64,000 nt of DNA, from the NCBI RefSeq assembly GCF_009664975.1, contig NZ_WJXB01000001.1:124001-188000 (forward strand), read 5' to 3'. The notes under the pieces are model-generated. The model was not told the origin of the DNA, searched no databases, and worked only from the letters and a program-made list of their open reading frames with translations. Source of the DNA: Paenibacillus monticola (lineage in GTDB: Bacteria > Bacillota > Bacilli > Paenibacillales > Paenibacillaceae). A program made the translations under genes and the position numbers. Positions 8,878-18,699 of this stretch are shown here, piece after piece (positions within the stretch are counted from its first letter, which is position 1; every line of letters begins with the position of its first letter).

Positions 8878-10587
8878 ATGAGGAATTTGCAAGTGAAATA
8901 CAAAATGGCACTACTGATGGTAGTAGTTATTATAATGCTTTTTGCAATAGGGATTACCGGCATTGTCACAACAGATAAAATGGCTGGCAGATCGACGGAT
9001 ACCTATAATGAGAACTTGCTCCCGATTTCCTATATTACGCAAATACGGGGCAATAATCGGGCTATTGAATCTTTTTTACTAGAAAATCTATTGTCAACGG
9101 ATGATACAAGGAATAAGAAGCTTACTAACAGCATCGAGCAAAATATTCAAAAAAATGATGATCTGTTAAGCAAGCTGAAGCTGATCTACTTCAACGATAA
9201 TACGGTTACCGATAAAGTAAACGAGTATATTTCCTTACTGTCGAATTATCGAGCCCAACGCGATAATATTATCCAGCTCGGCGATAATAATATGGATACT
9301 GAAGGATATGACTTATTCTCAGGAAGTGAATTTAGTAGTTCCCGAGAGAAGATGGTTACTCTACTTGATGATACGGCTGAATTGCTGCTTAAAGATGCCG
9401 CGGTTCATAACAAGGATACCGTTGCTAGCGCAGATAAATATAAAATGCTAAACATTATTTTTATTACTGTAGTTTGGATCATTTGTGTTTTGATCAGCGT
9501 GGTGATCACCCGGTTAATTACGAAACCACTGAAAGAGCTGCAAGGGTTAATGAAGCGTGCGGAAGAAGGAGATCTGACAGCTACAGTTGTCTATGATTCC
9601 AATGACGAGATCGGCCTTATTAACCGCTCCTTTAATAGTATGCTTGGCAGTCTGCGGACAATGATGCAGGGGGTCACGGAGAGTGTGGAGATGTTATCGG
9701 CCTCCGCGGAGGAGATGAGCGCCAGTGCGGTGCAGACCTCACTAGCTTCAAAAGTAATTGCCGAGACCTCCGGTGAGATAGCAGACGGCTTTGATGAACA
9801 GATGGGCAGCATTAACCGAACTTCGCAATCAGTGCAGGCTATGGCAGAGGATATATCAGCGGTTAAACGTAGCAGTAATGAGATGTCAGACCTTATGGCT
9901 ATAGCCGCCGGTTCAACGGACCGCGGTGCGGATGCTGTACATCAAATCATCATACAAATGAAAGAAATCGATACAAGTGTGACAGAGAGCCAGGAGATTG
10001 TCAGTAATCTGGGTAGACTTTCGCAGGAGATCAATACTATTATTACGACCATTAACGGAATTGCCACCCAGACGAATCTATTGTCGCTCAATGCATCGAT
10101 AGAAGCAGCGAGAGCAGGTGAGCATGGCGAAGGTTTTGCTGTAGTTGCCGATGAGATACGCAAGCTGGCGGAAGCAACGGGGGTAAGCTCGCTGCAAATT
10201 ACAGACATTATTACACACATTCAGCAGCAAACCGGAAGTGCCGTAGAGTCGATGGTAATGGGTTCCCGGTTAGTATCGCATGGCGTAGTACAAAGTGAGC
10301 TGGTATCCCAGGCTTTTGTAGAGATTCAGAATTCTATAAAAGACTCGACCCGTCAGACTGAGGAGATCAGAGCGGCTATGGGTCATATTTCAAAAGAATC
10401 ACAGGGCGTCGCTGAGGCTATGGATCAGGTTCAAGCGATCTCGAATAAAGGAGCAGAGGATATTCAAGACACAAGTACTGCTAGCGAGGAACAACTTACT
10501 GCTATGGGGGAAATGTTGGCTTCAGCTCAGTATCTGGCTACACTGGCAGAGGATCTGCAGAAGAGTCTATCGCGGTTCAGGTTGTAG
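8878..10587 (+). CDS. Methyl-accepting chemotaxis protein
   Basis: This 569-residue transmembrane receptor has a first membrane span (about 10-32) and an extracellular four-helix-bundle-like sensor domain (about 33-188). A second span (about 192-212) leads to a HAMP domain (about 213-265) and a long cytoplasmic signalling domain. The highly conserved hairpin tip is present ([18 protein letters not shown] followed by [14 protein letters not shown]). It should couple ligand binding to CheW/CheA. The gene is monocistronic. A sigma-D -10 lies upstream and a strong bidirectional terminator follows. Its ligand is unknown. Its ribosome-binding site is unremarkable (GAGGGCGGG further upstream than usual). 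Confidence 0.93.
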   Translation: MRNLQVKYKMALLMVVVIIMLFAIGITGIVTTDKMAGRSTDTYNENLLPISYITQIRGNNRAIESFLLENLLSTDDTRNKKLTNSIEQNIQKNDDLLSKLKLIYFNDNTVTDKVNEYISLLSNYRAQRDNIIQLGDNNMDTEGYDLFSGSEFSSSREKMVTLLDDTAELLLKDAAVHNKDTVASADKYKMLNIIFITVVWIICVLISVVITRLITKPLKELQGLMKRAEEGDLTATVVYDSNDEIGLINRSFNSMLGSLRTMMQGVTESVEMLSASAEEMSASAVQTSLASKVIAETSGEIADGFDEQMGSINRTSQSVQAMAEDISAVKRSSNEMSDLMAIAAGSTDRGADAVHQIIIQMKEIDTSVTESQEIVSNLGRLSQEINTIITTINGIATQTNLLSLNASIEAARAGEHGEGFAVVADEIRKLAEATGVSSLQITDIITHIQQQTGSAVESMVMGSRLVSHGVVQSELVSQAFVEIQNSIKDSTRQTEEIRAAMGHISKESQGVAEAMDQVQAISNKGAEDIQDTSTASEEQLTAMGEMLASAQYLATLAEDLQKSLSRFRL

Positions 10588-10620
10588 TCATTTGTTTGTA
10601 CTTCGAAGTTATAAAAGATA

Positions 10621-10670
10621 AAAGACTCGCCAGTCTCCGATACTTGGAGATTGGCGAGTCTTTGTTTTGC
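10621..10670. terminator. Bidirectional intrinsic terminator between chemoreceptor gene and qox operon
   Basis: An 18-bp stem (AAAGACTCGCCAGTCTCC pairing with its near-perfect complement) has a short loop and T-rich flanks on both strands. It sits between the convergent chemoreceptor gene and qoxD and can serve both. Confidence 0.9.
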
Positions 10671-10696
10671 ATAGCCCTTATTAAATTCAAGTGGAC

Positions 10697-10990
10697 TTAA
10701 GCGTACCAGCCCCATACGAAGATAAACAGTGTACCGAATATCGTGACCAAACCAACAAATAATGCGTAGGCAAGATTGAGGTATAGTTCTTTCTTGGTCT
10801 CGGTATTTTCACCAATATGCATGAACAGGAACAGCTGCAGCGATGCCTGAATCAGTGCTGTAATTAACAGAATAACAATGTTTGCTGAGTCAGACAGATC
10901 AGCATAGAGCACTGTGAGTGCAGCGGCAGAAAGGACAAGAGAGGCCAGATAACCCATCACATGGCGAATTGGAAACAGTTGCTTCATCAT
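10697..10990 (-). CDS. qoxD: Cytochrome aa3 quinol oxidase subunit IV
   Basis: The 97-residue protein has three predicted membrane helices, the size and pattern of the small subunit IV of heme-copper quinol oxidases (CyoD/QoxD family), including the LFLFMHIGE block in the second helix. It is the last gene of qoxABCD and starts almost immediately after the qoxC stop, so it is translationally linked. It probably stabilises the catalytic subunit. The operon ends at the terminator around 10621-10670. Confidence 0.9.
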   Translation of the reverse strand: MMKQLFPIRHVMGYLASLVLSAAALTVLYADLSDSANIVILLITALIQASLQLFLFMHIGENTETKKELYLNLAYALFVGLVTIFGTLFIFVWGWYA

Positions 10991-10991
10991 G

Positions 10992-11588
10992 TTACATCAG
11001 TCCTTTCAGGTAGACGAAGCTGAAGATAAAGATCCAGACGATGTCCAAGAAATGCCAGTACAGCGAGAAGATAAAGGTCTTATTGGCGGTAGCCGGATTA
11101 ATACCTTGACGCCACAACTGGATCAGAATCGCTCCACCCCACAGGAGTCCGAAAGATACGTGTGCTCCGTGCGTTCCGAGCAGTACAAACAGACTGGATA
11201 GGAACCCGCTTGTCTGGAGTGTAGCACCTTCGTGAATGTAGGTTAAGAACTCCATAACTTCAATACCAGCGAAAGCGAGACCCATCAGGAGGGTGATGCC
11301 GATAAAGACCATCATCGCTTTTTTGTAGCCATGCCGCATAGCATGAACCGCAAGGCCAATCGTGAATGAGCTTGAGAGCAGCAGGAAAGTCTCATACAGC
11401 ACTGGGCCGATTTCGAATATCTCAGGTCCGCTGGGACCACTGGCGAAGCGGTTAACCATCACTAAGTAAACGGTGAATAGAGTGGCGAACAGCGCAATCT
11501 CGGCTCCAAGAAACACCCAAAAGCCAAAGATCTTATTGCTGTTCTCCTCAGTCGAATATTCTAGCGGCTTAGACGCATCTATTTTCAT
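10992..11588 (-). CDS. qoxC: Cytochrome aa3 quinol oxidase subunit III
   Basis: This 198-residue, five-helix membrane protein belongs to the COX3/CyoC/QoxC family. Characteristic blocks are GTHGAHVSFGLLWGG and YWHFLDIVWIFIF. Its ATG overlaps the stop of qoxB (ATGA), indicating coupled translation. It is not redox-active itself but supports the stability and proton-uptake pathway of subunit I. It is third in the four-gene terminal oxidase operon. Confidence 0.93.
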   Translation of the reverse strand: MKIDASKPLEYSTEENSNKIFGFWVFLGAEIALFATLFTVYLVMVNRFASGPSGPEIFEIGPVLYETFLLLSSSFTIGLAVHAMRHGYKKAMMVFIGITLLMGLAFAGIEVMEFLTYIHEGATLQTSGFLSSLFVLLGTHGAHVSFGLLWGGAILIQLWRQGINPATANKTFIFSLYWHFLDIVWIFIFSFVYLKGLM

Positions 11589-13528
11589 ACAGTCTCACCC
11601 CGCAATTTCTTTTCTGTAGCGATAACTTCTTCGGCTGAAATATAGAACCCGTGGTCGCGGTCAAAGGACATGGTGGCCATGACAATAACGATACCCACCG
11701 CGGCCAGAATTGCCGGAATCCAGAGACTAAATACCATGGAGAAGCCAAAGATGAAGAAGATAACACCCATGATAAACGGCTTGCCAGTGTTGCTAGGCAT
11801 ATGAATTTTGGTGATCTTCTCCTCAAAGAGCGGGATATTATCTACCTTGGAAGTCCAGAAGGCATCGCGAGTTTGTACTTTTGGAACAATGGCAAAGTTA
11901 TAAGCCGGAATCGGACTATTCGTTGCCCATTCCAGAGTACGTCCATCCCAAGGATCTCCGTTGGTATCCTTTGGCATATAGCGTGTACTCCAATAGATGT
12001 TGTAGACCAAAATAACAAACCCGATACAGAGACCCACCGCCCCGACAAAAGAAAGCGAATTGAGCGGACCAAAGCCTGTTTCTGCAGAGTAGGTATATGT
12101 CCGCCGAGTCATTCCCATCAGTCCCAACAGGAATAGCGGGAAGAAGGTTACGTTAAAGGAAATCGCAATCCACCAGAAGGCATGTCTGCCCAGGCGGTCA
12201 TTTAGGCGGAAGCCGAATACTTTAGGGAACCAATAATGGAAGCCCGCAATAACGGCGAATACCGCGCCAGGAATCAGAACGTAGTGGAAATGCGCTACTA
12301 GGAACATGGTGTTATGGTACTGATAATCGGCACTAGCCATCGCCAGCATGACACCGGTCACTCCACCAATCGTAAAGATTGGAATAAAGGCTAGCGTGTA
12401 TAGCATAGGGGTGGTGAAGGTGATTCGCCCTTTTCGGAGGGTGAATAGCCAGTTAAATATCTTAACCCCTGTCGGTACAGCAATAGCCATCGTTGTAATG
12501 GAGAAGAAGCCGTTGACCATTGCCCCTTGGCCCATGGTGTAGAAATGGTGAGCCCAGACCAGGAAGGACAAGAGCGAGATAATCACCATACTGAAGACCA
12601 TGGAGGTGTAGCCGTACAGGTTCTTCTTGGAGAAGGTCGCGATAATCTCGCTGTATATACCGAAAGCCGGCAAAATAACGATGTAGACCTCGGGATGTCC
12701 CCATACCCAGAACAGGTTGGCCCAGAGCATATCCATTCCGCCGTTCGACATAGTGAAGAACTGAGAACCGAATAGCCGGTCAAACATCATCAAAGCAAGT
12801 GCTACGGTCAGCACTGGAAAAGCGAAGACAATAATTACGTTTGTAAGCAATGCGGACCAGATAAACATAGGCATCTTCATCAGCTTCATACCTGGTGCGC
12901 GCATTTTCAGAATCGTCACAATGAAGTTGACACCCGTTAGCAAAGTACCGATACCGGAAATTTGCAATGCTAGGGAGTAGTAATTGTTACCCACTGTCGG
13001 GCTGAACTCCAGACTCGCGAGTGGGAAATATGCGGACCAGCCGGCATCCGGCGATCCCCCGATAACAAATGAAATATTAAGTAGCATAGCTCCAAAGAAG
13101 AAGAGCCAGAAGCTGACTGCATTCAGACGAGGAAAGGCAACGTCTCTAGCCCCGATCTGCAAGGGAACGATAACATTCATCAGTCCGATGATAAACGGCA
13201 TCGCCATAAAGAGGATCATGATCAAGCCGTGAGTGGTAAAGACCTCGTTATAATGCTGCGCATCCAGAAATTTCATTTCCGGCGCTGCGGTTTGCAGGCG
13301 CATCATCATAGCGTCAACGCCACCGCGGAATAGCATGAGCAGTGCAGCAAGGATGTACATAACCCCGATACGTTTATGGTCTACTGTGGTCAGCCATTCG
13401 CGCCAGAGGTAACCCCACTTTTTAAAATAGGTTAGACCGATGATAATTCCGATCGTAGCCAGAGCAATACTAATCATTGCTCCGTAGATCAACGGTTCGC
13501 CATGCACCTTAAATCTTTCAAAATCCAT
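11585..13528 (-). CDS. qoxB: Cytochrome aa3 quinol oxidase subunit I (catalytic)
   Basis: The 647-residue polytopic membrane protein is the heme-copper oxidase subunit I. Visible ligands are the low-spin heme His in THGLIM, the CuB His and cross-linked Tyr in HPEVYIVILPAFG, the CuB pair HHFYTMG, and the heme pair HFHYVLIPG. The ATG at 13528 is chosen because AAAGGAG lies 8 bases upstream; a TTG at 13555 lies upstream of this site and is unlikely. It reduces oxygen to water with quinol electrons while pumping protons. It follows qoxA and overlaps qoxC by ATGA. Confidence 0.95.
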   Translation of the reverse strand: MDFERFKVHGEPLIYGAMISIALATIGIIIGLTYFKKWGYLWREWLTTVDHKRIGVMYILAALLMLFRGGVDAMMMRLQTAAPEMKFLDAQHYNEVFTTHGLIMILFMAMPFIIGLMNVIVPLQIGARDVAFPRLNAVSFWLFFFGAMLLNISFVIGGSPDAGWSAYFPLASLEFSPTVGNNYYSLALQISGIGTLLTGVNFIVTILKMRAPGMKLMKMPMFIWSALLTNVIIVFAFPVLTVALALMMFDRLFGSQFFTMSNGGMDMLWANLFWVWGHPEVYIVILPAFGIYSEIIATFSKKNLYGYTSMVFSMVIISLLSFLVWAHHFYTMGQGAMVNGFFSITTMAIAVPTGVKIFNWLFTLRKGRITFTTPMLYTLAFIPIFTIGGVTGVMLAMASADYQYHNTMFLVAHFHYVLIPGAVFAVIAGFHYWFPKVFGFRLNDRLGRHAFWWIAISFNVTFFPLFLLGLMGMTRRTYTYSAETGFGPLNSLSFVGAVGLCIGFVILVYNIYWSTRYMPKDTNGDPWDGRTLEWATNSPIPAYNFAIVPKVQTRDAFWTSKVDNIPLFEEKITKIHMPSNTGKPFIMGVIFFIFGFSMVFSLWIPAILAAVGIVIVMATMSFDRDHGFYISAEEVIATEKKLRGETV

Positions 13529-13567
13529 TAGGGTAGCTCCTTTCAGGTTGTTCAATTAAACTTATAG

Positions 13568-14584
13568 CTAGTTGCTATCGTGTGTATGTTCTTCTACCGC
13601 TGAGGTAGGTACAGGCTCATCAAGCTCAGGATTAGGTACACTGTCAAATTCCGTTTCACTGGCTGGTGCCGGTGATGGATGGATCTTTGTGTTGTCCTGA
13701 TGCTCCATGCTTCCGTTATCCATATCCATGTCCATACCGTCCTCGGAATTCATTTCACCATGATCCGCCGGAGGTGGGCTAAAGGTTAGATGGGTCGAGG
13801 AGTAGGTTTTACGTCCGAGATGCTCCATCGCTAGCAGACTCTTGAATTCTTCTTCTGTGAGTGCTGGTGCGGTTTCCTTAACCTCTTTCACCCAATCATC
13901 GTAAGCTTTGGTATTCATCGCGAGTGTCTCAAACTCCATGTAAGCAAATCCCCTACCGCTGAAGTTTGCGTTCTTACCAATAAAAGAACCTTCGGAGTCC
14001 GCAACCAGGTTAAGCTTTGTAAGCATGTTACTCATCGCATACTTCTGGCCTGCTAATTGAGGAATCCACAGACTGGTAATGGTCCCGAAAGAATACATGC
14101 GGAATTCTATTGGGCGGTGAGTAGGGATATTAACGTAGTTCACCGTTTCAATGCCTTCCTCCGGATAGCTGAAATGCCATTTCCAATTCGATGAAGAAGC
14201 GTAAATAACGAGCGGTGTCTGATTTTTATAATCCGCTGGAACGTTCTCAACAGCACTGGTCGTCTTAACGGTAATGACGGAGAGGAAAGCCACAATAATG
14301 ATAGGAATGGCAATCCAAAGTGCTTCCAGCCATTTATTGCCCTCTTCATGTGGAGGTACATAACCTTCATTACTTTTTTTGGCACGATATTTCACAAGGA
14401 TAAAGATGTATAAGATGTACACAACAGCCAGAACACCGAGCATCACAAGAATGGAGAGGATGATCGTATCCGATATCGTTCGTGCGGCTGGCCCCTTCGG
14501 ATTCAGAACAGTGAGTGAACTGCACCCTGGTAAGAGGAAGACAAGACTGAGAAATAAAACATATAACGGCCCCTTTTTGTTCAT
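13568..14584 (-). CDS. qoxA: Cytochrome aa3 quinol oxidase subunit II (lipoprotein)
   Basis: The 338-residue product has a lipoprotein signal (LLPGC lipobox), two membrane helices and an extracytoplasmic cupredoxin domain (about 110-265). The Cys/His/Met ligands of a CuA centre are absent; the corresponding loop reads NANFSGRGFAYMEF. That marks a quinol, not cytochrome c, oxidase. The C-terminal roughly 60 residues form a tail rich in Met, Asp, His and Pro (for example DGMDMDMDNGSMEHQ) that is longer than in Bacillus subtilis QoxA as I recall it and could bind metal. The ATG at 14584 follows AAGGAAGGAG. The longer upstream frame runs through a dispersed repeat and is rejected. It is the first gene of qoxABCD. 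Confidence 0.93.
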   Translation of the reverse strand: MNKKGPLYVLFLSLVFLLPGCSSLTVLNPKGPAARTISDTIILSILVMLGVLAVVYILYIFILVKYRAKKSNEGYVPPHEEGNKWLEALWIAIPIIIVAFLSVITVKTTSAVENVPADYKNQTPLVIYASSSNWKWHFSYPEEGIETVNYVNIPTHRPIEFRMYSFGTITSLWIPQLAGQKYAMSNMLTKLNLVADSEGSFIGKNANFSGRGFAYMEFETLAMNTKAYDDWVKEVKETAPALTEEEFKSLLAMEHLGRKTYSSTHLTFSPPPADHGEMNSEDGMDMDMDNGSMEHQDNTKIHPSPAPASETEFDSVPNPELDEPVPTSAVEEHTHDSN

Positions 14585-14616
14585 GTTGTACTCCTTCCTT
14601 ATATAGGACTTTTTCA

Positions 14617-14716
14617 AAATATAAGAATTTATATGCTTCACGCAATATTTATCCTTATATTTCTCGAAGAAACGGGCGCCGCCCATTTGAAGGACGGCGA
14701 AGTCGTTTCATCTTGT
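14617..14716 (-). repeat. Copy A of a roughly 100-bp structured dispersed repeat, in the qoxA leader
   Basis: Read on the minus strand, these 100 bases align end to end with 41407-41508 (plus) with few substitutions and two net indels. Both begin ACAAGA and end CTTATATTT. The first half folds into a hairpin (GAAACG arm against CGTTTC, with inner GCCGTCC against GGGCGGC). The second half is flanked by AAATATAAG and CTTATATTT, which can pair. This copy lies 16 bases upstream of the qoxA ribosome-binding site, in the probable 5' untranslated region. Of 14585-15171, the rest shows no gene. Confidence 0.8.
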
Positions 14717-15171
14717 TAGCCGAAAACATTAACCTCTACCTATAGTAAGAATTTTGGGGAGATAATGCAAAATACATATTTTATCCAAATTTCCATAAAG
14801 GACCTTAATAATGGCGATCTAGTTAAATATTTGTGATCATTTTGTTACAGGTATCTAATGATATGATAAAGATCACTGTCATGGCGCTACTTTCTTTATT
14901 TTTTCCATTATTCAAAATTTGTTCAATGTTTCTGTATTGTTACTTAATCTGTCACATTTATTTTACTCGAAAAAACTTAAAATTAAGCGCTTTCTTGAGA
15001 ATGCGACAGGATTCGACAGATGTTGCAGCGAGCTGAAGAAAGAGCCGGATTCATTTTGCAGATTGAAAAGGTAACAATTCGTCTGCATTCGGTTACAATC
15101 TCTCAAATTCCAATCTATTTATGTATGATAAAGTGATAGGTAAATATACATTGATGGGAGTTTGCTGCTTA

Positions 15172-16311
15172 GTGTCTACAAAGAGAGTATTGTTATTATT
15201 TATCGGTTTATTCATCTGTTTATGTTTGACTAGTGAGTCGGGAATAGCCAGTGCAGCGAGTATTGAATCCCTTAAATTGGGAGTCAATGATCATTTGACC
15301 GACATTGAAGCTGTATCTGTAAAAGATTCGTATTATGTTCCGCTTCGTGACTTGGCAGGAGAGTTGGATTTAACGCTCACGGGTTTAGTGAACGGGATAG
15401 AAGTTAAGGGACAGACGCGATCGCTCAGAATTTTAAAAGATAATGCGAATGCCGTTCTTCAGGATGGAAGCACGATCTCACTCGGCACATTCCAGCAACA
15501 GGGGAAGCTGATGGTTCCGCTGCGACTGGTTGCTTATCTTGGGTTTACTATTTCCTTTAAACCTGAAGAATATTTATTGAGAGTACAGGATGCTAAGACT
15601 AAATTAACGGATGATGCATTCGTGAGCCAATATAGTAAGGAGTTGAAGCCAGCAGAACCACCCGCAGTAGCTCCGGAAGTAGCCACCGCTAAACCGGGCA
15701 CTACCGTATTTCTAACCTTTGATGATGGGCCTTCGGCAACGACCTCACAGCTGCTGGATATCTTAGAGAAATATGATGTGAAGGCAACCTTTTTTATGTT
15801 GGGGCCACATATCAGTGACTACCCTACTCAGGTGAAACGCATTACGAAGGGCAAATATGGAGTGGGCTTGCATGGGATGACACACCGGAAAGAGAAATTT
15901 TATGCCTCACCAGCAGCTGCACTGGCAGAAATGCAGGGGGATAACGCAGTGTTGAAGAAGGTAACAGGGATTAGCACTACGCTGATCCGACCGCCATATG
16001 GAAGTAAACCTTATTTTACCCAGTCGTTCAGAGATAAGGTATTAATTCAGGGTTATCACCTGTGGGATTGGAACGTAGATTCGGAGGACTGGAAGTATAA
16101 GGATGATAGCGGGACGATTTATAATTTGGTTATGAATCAGGTTCATAAGCTTAAGCGGGCTAACGTCAATCCGGTGATTCTGATGCATGATCAGAAGGCA
16201 ACGCTAAAGGTTCTGCCGCGCATTCTGAGCTCTCTAAAGAAGGAAGGATATCAGTTCCAGATTATTACTAAGGATCTACATCCGGTGAATTTCTGGAAGG
16301 ATGAACGGTAA
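15172..16311 (+). CDS. Secreted polysaccharide deacetylase with N-terminal stalk domain
   Basis: This secreted protein of about 379 residues has a signal peptide, then a copper amine oxidase N-terminal-like 'stalk' domain (about 30-140), a Pro/Ala linker and a NodB/CE4 deacetylase domain (about 175-365). CE4 motifs are visible: TFDDGPS (general base and metal Asp), HGMTH (metal His pair spaced H-x3-H), RPPYG, DWNVDSEDW and LMHD. It probably removes acetyl groups from peptidoglycan or another extracellular N-acetylated polysaccharide. The start is uncertain. GTG 15172 is preceded by GGGAG 11 bases upstream and gives a normal signal peptide, whereas ATG 15121 has no ribosome-binding site and adds 17 residues. 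It appears monocistronic. Confidence 0.87.
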   Translation: MSTKRVLLLFIGLFICLCLTSESGIASAASIESLKLGVNDHLTDIEAVSVKDSYYVPLRDLAGELDLTLTGLVNGIEVKGQTRSLRILKDNANAVLQDGSTISLGTFQQQGKLMVPLRLVAYLGFTISFKPEEYLLRVQDAKTKLTDDAFVSQYSKELKPAEPPAVAPEVATAKPGTTVFLTFDDGPSATTSQLLDILEKYDVKATFFMLGPHISDYPTQVKRITKGKYGVGLHGMTHRKEKFYASPAAALAEMQGDNAVLKKVTGISTTLIRPPYGSKPYFTQSFRDKVLIQGYHLWDWNVDSEDWKYKDDSGTIYNLVMNQVHKLKRANVNPVILMHDQKATLKVLPRILSSLKKEGYQFQIITKDLHPVNFWKDER

Positions 16312-16359
16312 TCACTACAGATAAGACTCTCTCTTCTATCGACTCAGTTCACATGCTAT

Positions 16360-16381
16360 GTTATCATTATAGTCTGATAAC
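16360..16381 (+). promoter_or_regulatory. Inverted repeat overlapping a -10-like TATAGT upstream of amino-acid ABC operon
   Basis: GTTATC and GATAAC form a perfect inverted repeat with a 10-base spacer, and TATAGT (16368-16373) lies between the arms. It may be an operator for the transporter genes that begin at 16439. No regulator is identified. Confidence 0.3.
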
Positions 16382-16438
16382 GTGTTAACGAACTAAAGCA
16401 CGCTGTGAAGTGTGTTATTTTCTAGGGGGAATAGAGAG

Positions 16439-17203
16439 ATGAAGAACAAAGGATTGTTGATTTTGGTATTGGTTGTAGTGATAGCGACATTGGCGGGCTG
16501 CTCCGGTGGCAATGATGGCAAGCTGGTGATCGGAATAGATGATAAGTTCGCGCCAATGGGCTTCAGGGATGACAATAACGAGATTGTTGGTTTTGATATA
16601 GACTATGCGAAGGCAGCGGCTGAGAAAATGGGTAAAGAGATCACCTTCCAGCCGATTGACTGGTCTGCCAAGGAATCAGAGTTGAACAGCGGGCGCATTG
16701 ATATGATCTGGAACGGATACACAATCACAGATGAACGTAAGGAAAAGGTTTTGTTCACTAAACCTTATTTGGAGAATAGTCAGGTTGTAGTTGTATTGGC
16801 AGATTCATCGCTAACGAAGCTGGATGATCTGGCTGGCAAAGAAGTCGGGTTGCAAAGTCTCTCGTCGGCCGCTGATGCACTCGATGCAAATCCAATCAAA
16901 GAGAAAATTGGCAATATCTCCGAATATCCAGATAACGTGCTTGCCCTGACAGACCTCAAGACCAAACGTCTCGATGGTGTTGTTATTGATGAAGTGGTAG
17001 CGAGATATTACATGTCCAAAGAACCGGATAGCTATAAGCTGCTGGATGAATCACTGGCGCCTGAGCAATATGGCATCGGGATCAAGAAAGGCAATGAAGC
17101 ATTGCTTACGGAGCTGCAGAGGGCTCTGGATGAGTTGAACAGCGATGGAACGGCTGCGGAAATTTCAACGAAATGGTTTGGGGAGAACAAGGTACTGAAA
17201 TAG
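16439..17203 (+). CDS. Amino-acid ABC transporter substrate-binding lipoprotein
   Basis: The 254-residue protein has a lipoprotein signal (LAGC lipobox) and a family 3 solute-binding domain. Recognisable family blocks are GIDDKFAPMGFRDDNNEIVGF and DMIWNGYTITDERK. It should capture a polar amino acid or cystine-like compound outside the membrane. ATG 16439 follows AGGGGGAA by 8 bases; the upstream GTG 16412 is rejected. It heads a compact operon with permease (17234) and ATPase (17909), a complete polar amino-acid uptake system. The precise substrate cannot be assigned from sequence alone. Confidence 0.9.
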   Translation: MKNKGLLILVLVVVIATLAGCSGGNDGKLVIGIDDKFAPMGFRDDNNEIVGFDIDYAKAAAEKMGKEITFQPIDWSAKESELNSGRIDMIWNGYTITDERKEKVLFTKPYLENSQVVVVLADSSLTKLDDLAGKEVGLQSLSSAADALDANPIKEKIGNISEYPDNVLALTDLKTKRLDGVVIDEVVARYYMSKEPDSYKLLDESLAPEQYGIGIKKGNEALLTELQRALDELNSDGTAAEISTKWFGENKVLK

Positions 17204-17233
17204 ATTGTAATCATTTAGGAGTCGGTAGTAGAC

Positions 17234-17893
17234 ATGAATGTGGAATATATAATAAAGATTGCCGGGCCTATGCTAGAGGGAGCACGAACAACTGCGTTGC
17301 TGTTTCTGATCGTCATCGCGGTGTCGATTCCGTTAGGATTTCTGGTTACATTGATGGCAAAGAGTGCTATAAAGCCATTGGCATGGATTGCACATAGCTA
17401 TATTTATGTTATGCGCGGAACACCACTATTGCTGCAGTTGCTGTTCTTTTGTTTTGGACTGCCACAGATTCCGGTGATTGGGCAGTATCTCGTTATGGAT
17501 CGTTTTGTCGCAGCCAGCTTGGGCTTTATCCTTAATTATGGTGCTTATTTTGCCGAGATCTTCCGTGGGGGGATGCTCTCGATTGATAAAGGGCAGCATG
17601 AAGCGGCCAAGGTACTGGGCCTCAGCAAATGGCAGACACTGCGTAAGGTTATTGTTGCCCAAATGTTCCGGGTCGCCTTGCCTGCAGTAGCGAATGAATC
17701 GATCTCTCTAGTCAAAGATACTGCCCTACTGTACGCTGTTGCCGTACCTGAGCTGCTGAATTATGCCAAAACGGCTGTAAACCGTGATTTTACAGTAACC
17801 CCATTTGTTGTGGCGGGTGTTATTTACTTGCTAATGACATTGGTCTTGACGTTATTCTTCAAGACACTGGAGAAACGCTTCAAATTCGAATAG
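17234..17893 (+). CDS. Amino-acid ABC transporter permease
   Basis: The 219-residue protein has about five membrane helices and is of the His/Glu/Gln/Arg/opine permease family. The EAA loop that docks the ATPase is visible as HEAAKVLGLSKWQTLRKVI, and VMRGTPLLLQLLFF is a second hallmark. It lies 30 bases after the binding-protein gene and 15 bases before the ATPase gene. A single permease gene implies a homodimeric channel. Confidence 0.93.
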   Translation: MNVEYIIKIAGPMLEGARTTALLFLIVIAVSIPLGFLVTLMAKSAIKPLAWIAHSYIYVMRGTPLLLQLLFFCFGLPQIPVIGQYLVMDRFVAASLGFILNYGAYFAEIFRGGMLSIDKGQHEAAKVLGLSKWQTLRKVIVAQMFRVALPAVANESISLVKDTALLYAVAVPELLNYAKTAVNRDFTVTPFVVAGVIYLLMTLVLTLFFKTLEKRFKFE

Positions 17894-17908
17894 AAGGACT
17901 GTCCAAAT

Positions 17909-18652
17909 ATGAGTAGCATGATAGAAGTAAAGGAGCTGCAGAAATCATTCGGCAGCCTCGAAGTGTTGAAAAAGGTTACATTTGCTGTGAATCCTGGAGA
18001 AGCCGTCGCAGTTATTGGGCCTTCTGGTTCCGGGAAAAGCACGATGCTGCGCAGTCTCGTACACCTGGAGGAGGCAACCGGTGGCAGTATCATCATTCAC
18101 GGCAAGCCCCTGGTCAAGGATGGAAAATACGCCAGCGCTGCTGAGATTCGTGAGATTACCTCCCCTATGGGTATGGTATTTCAGCATTTTAACCTGTTCC
18201 CCCACTTAACGGTACGTGGGAATTTGGAGCTTGCTCCACGTACACTGAAACGGGAGAGCATTAAGGATATCACCGCCAAAAGCAAGGACCTGCTCTCCAA
18301 GGTGGGTCTTACCGATAAGGGTGACGTGTACCCATCCATGCTGTCCGGAGGACAGAAACAGCGCGTAGCTATTGCCAGAGCGCTCATGCTCAATCCGGAT
18401 ATCCTGTTGTTCGATGAACCTACCTCCGCACTTGATCCTGAGCTGACTGGTGAGGTGCTGCGTGTCATCCGCCAGCTTGCAGAAGAGCACATGACGATGA
18501 TCATCGTTACGCATGAGATGAACTTTGCCCGTGATGTAGCGGATCGTGTGATCTTCATGGACAATGGGGAGATTGCGGAGTCTGGAACACCTGAGCAAAT
18601 ATTCGGCAGCCCGCAGCTGGAACGGACCCGAATGTTTCTGAGTCGGGAGTAG
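17909..18652 (+). CDS. Amino-acid ABC transporter ATP-binding protein
   Basis: The 247-residue GlnQ/TcyN-type ATPase has Walker [11 protein letters not shown]-loop [12 protein letters not shown], signature LSGGQKQR, Walker [15 protein letters not shown] and the H-loop VTHEM. It energises the polar amino-acid importer encoded by the two preceding genes. ATG 17909 gives MSSMIEV; a second ATG at 17918 is also possible. A hairpin terminator lies at about 18700-18756. Confidence 0.93.
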   Translation: MSSMIEVKELQKSFGSLEVLKKVTFAVNPGEAVAVIGPSGSGKSTMLRSLVHLEEATGGSIIIHGKPLVKDGKYASAAEIREITSPMGMVFQHFNLFPHLTVRGNLELAPRTLKRESIKDITAKSKDLLSKVGLTDKGDVYPSMLSGGQKQRVAIARALMLNPDILLFDEPTSALDPELTGEVLRVIRQLAEEHMTMIIVTHEMNFARDVADRVIFMDNGEIAESGTPEQIFGSPQLERTRMFLSRE

Positions 18653-18699
18653 ATGTTGATACTCTATTTTAGCATTTCAAATTGCCTACAAAAGTATAT

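Noticed and set aside
14585..14686. N-terminal extension of qoxA through the upstream frame
   Set aside because: The frame crosses the dispersed repeat, while AAGGAAGGAG and a lipoprotein signal sit at ATG 14584.
14831..14851. FNR/Rex-like site (TTGTGATCATTTTGTTACA) upstream of the qox and deacetylase genes
   Set aside because: The spacing and the second half-site do not fit either consensus.
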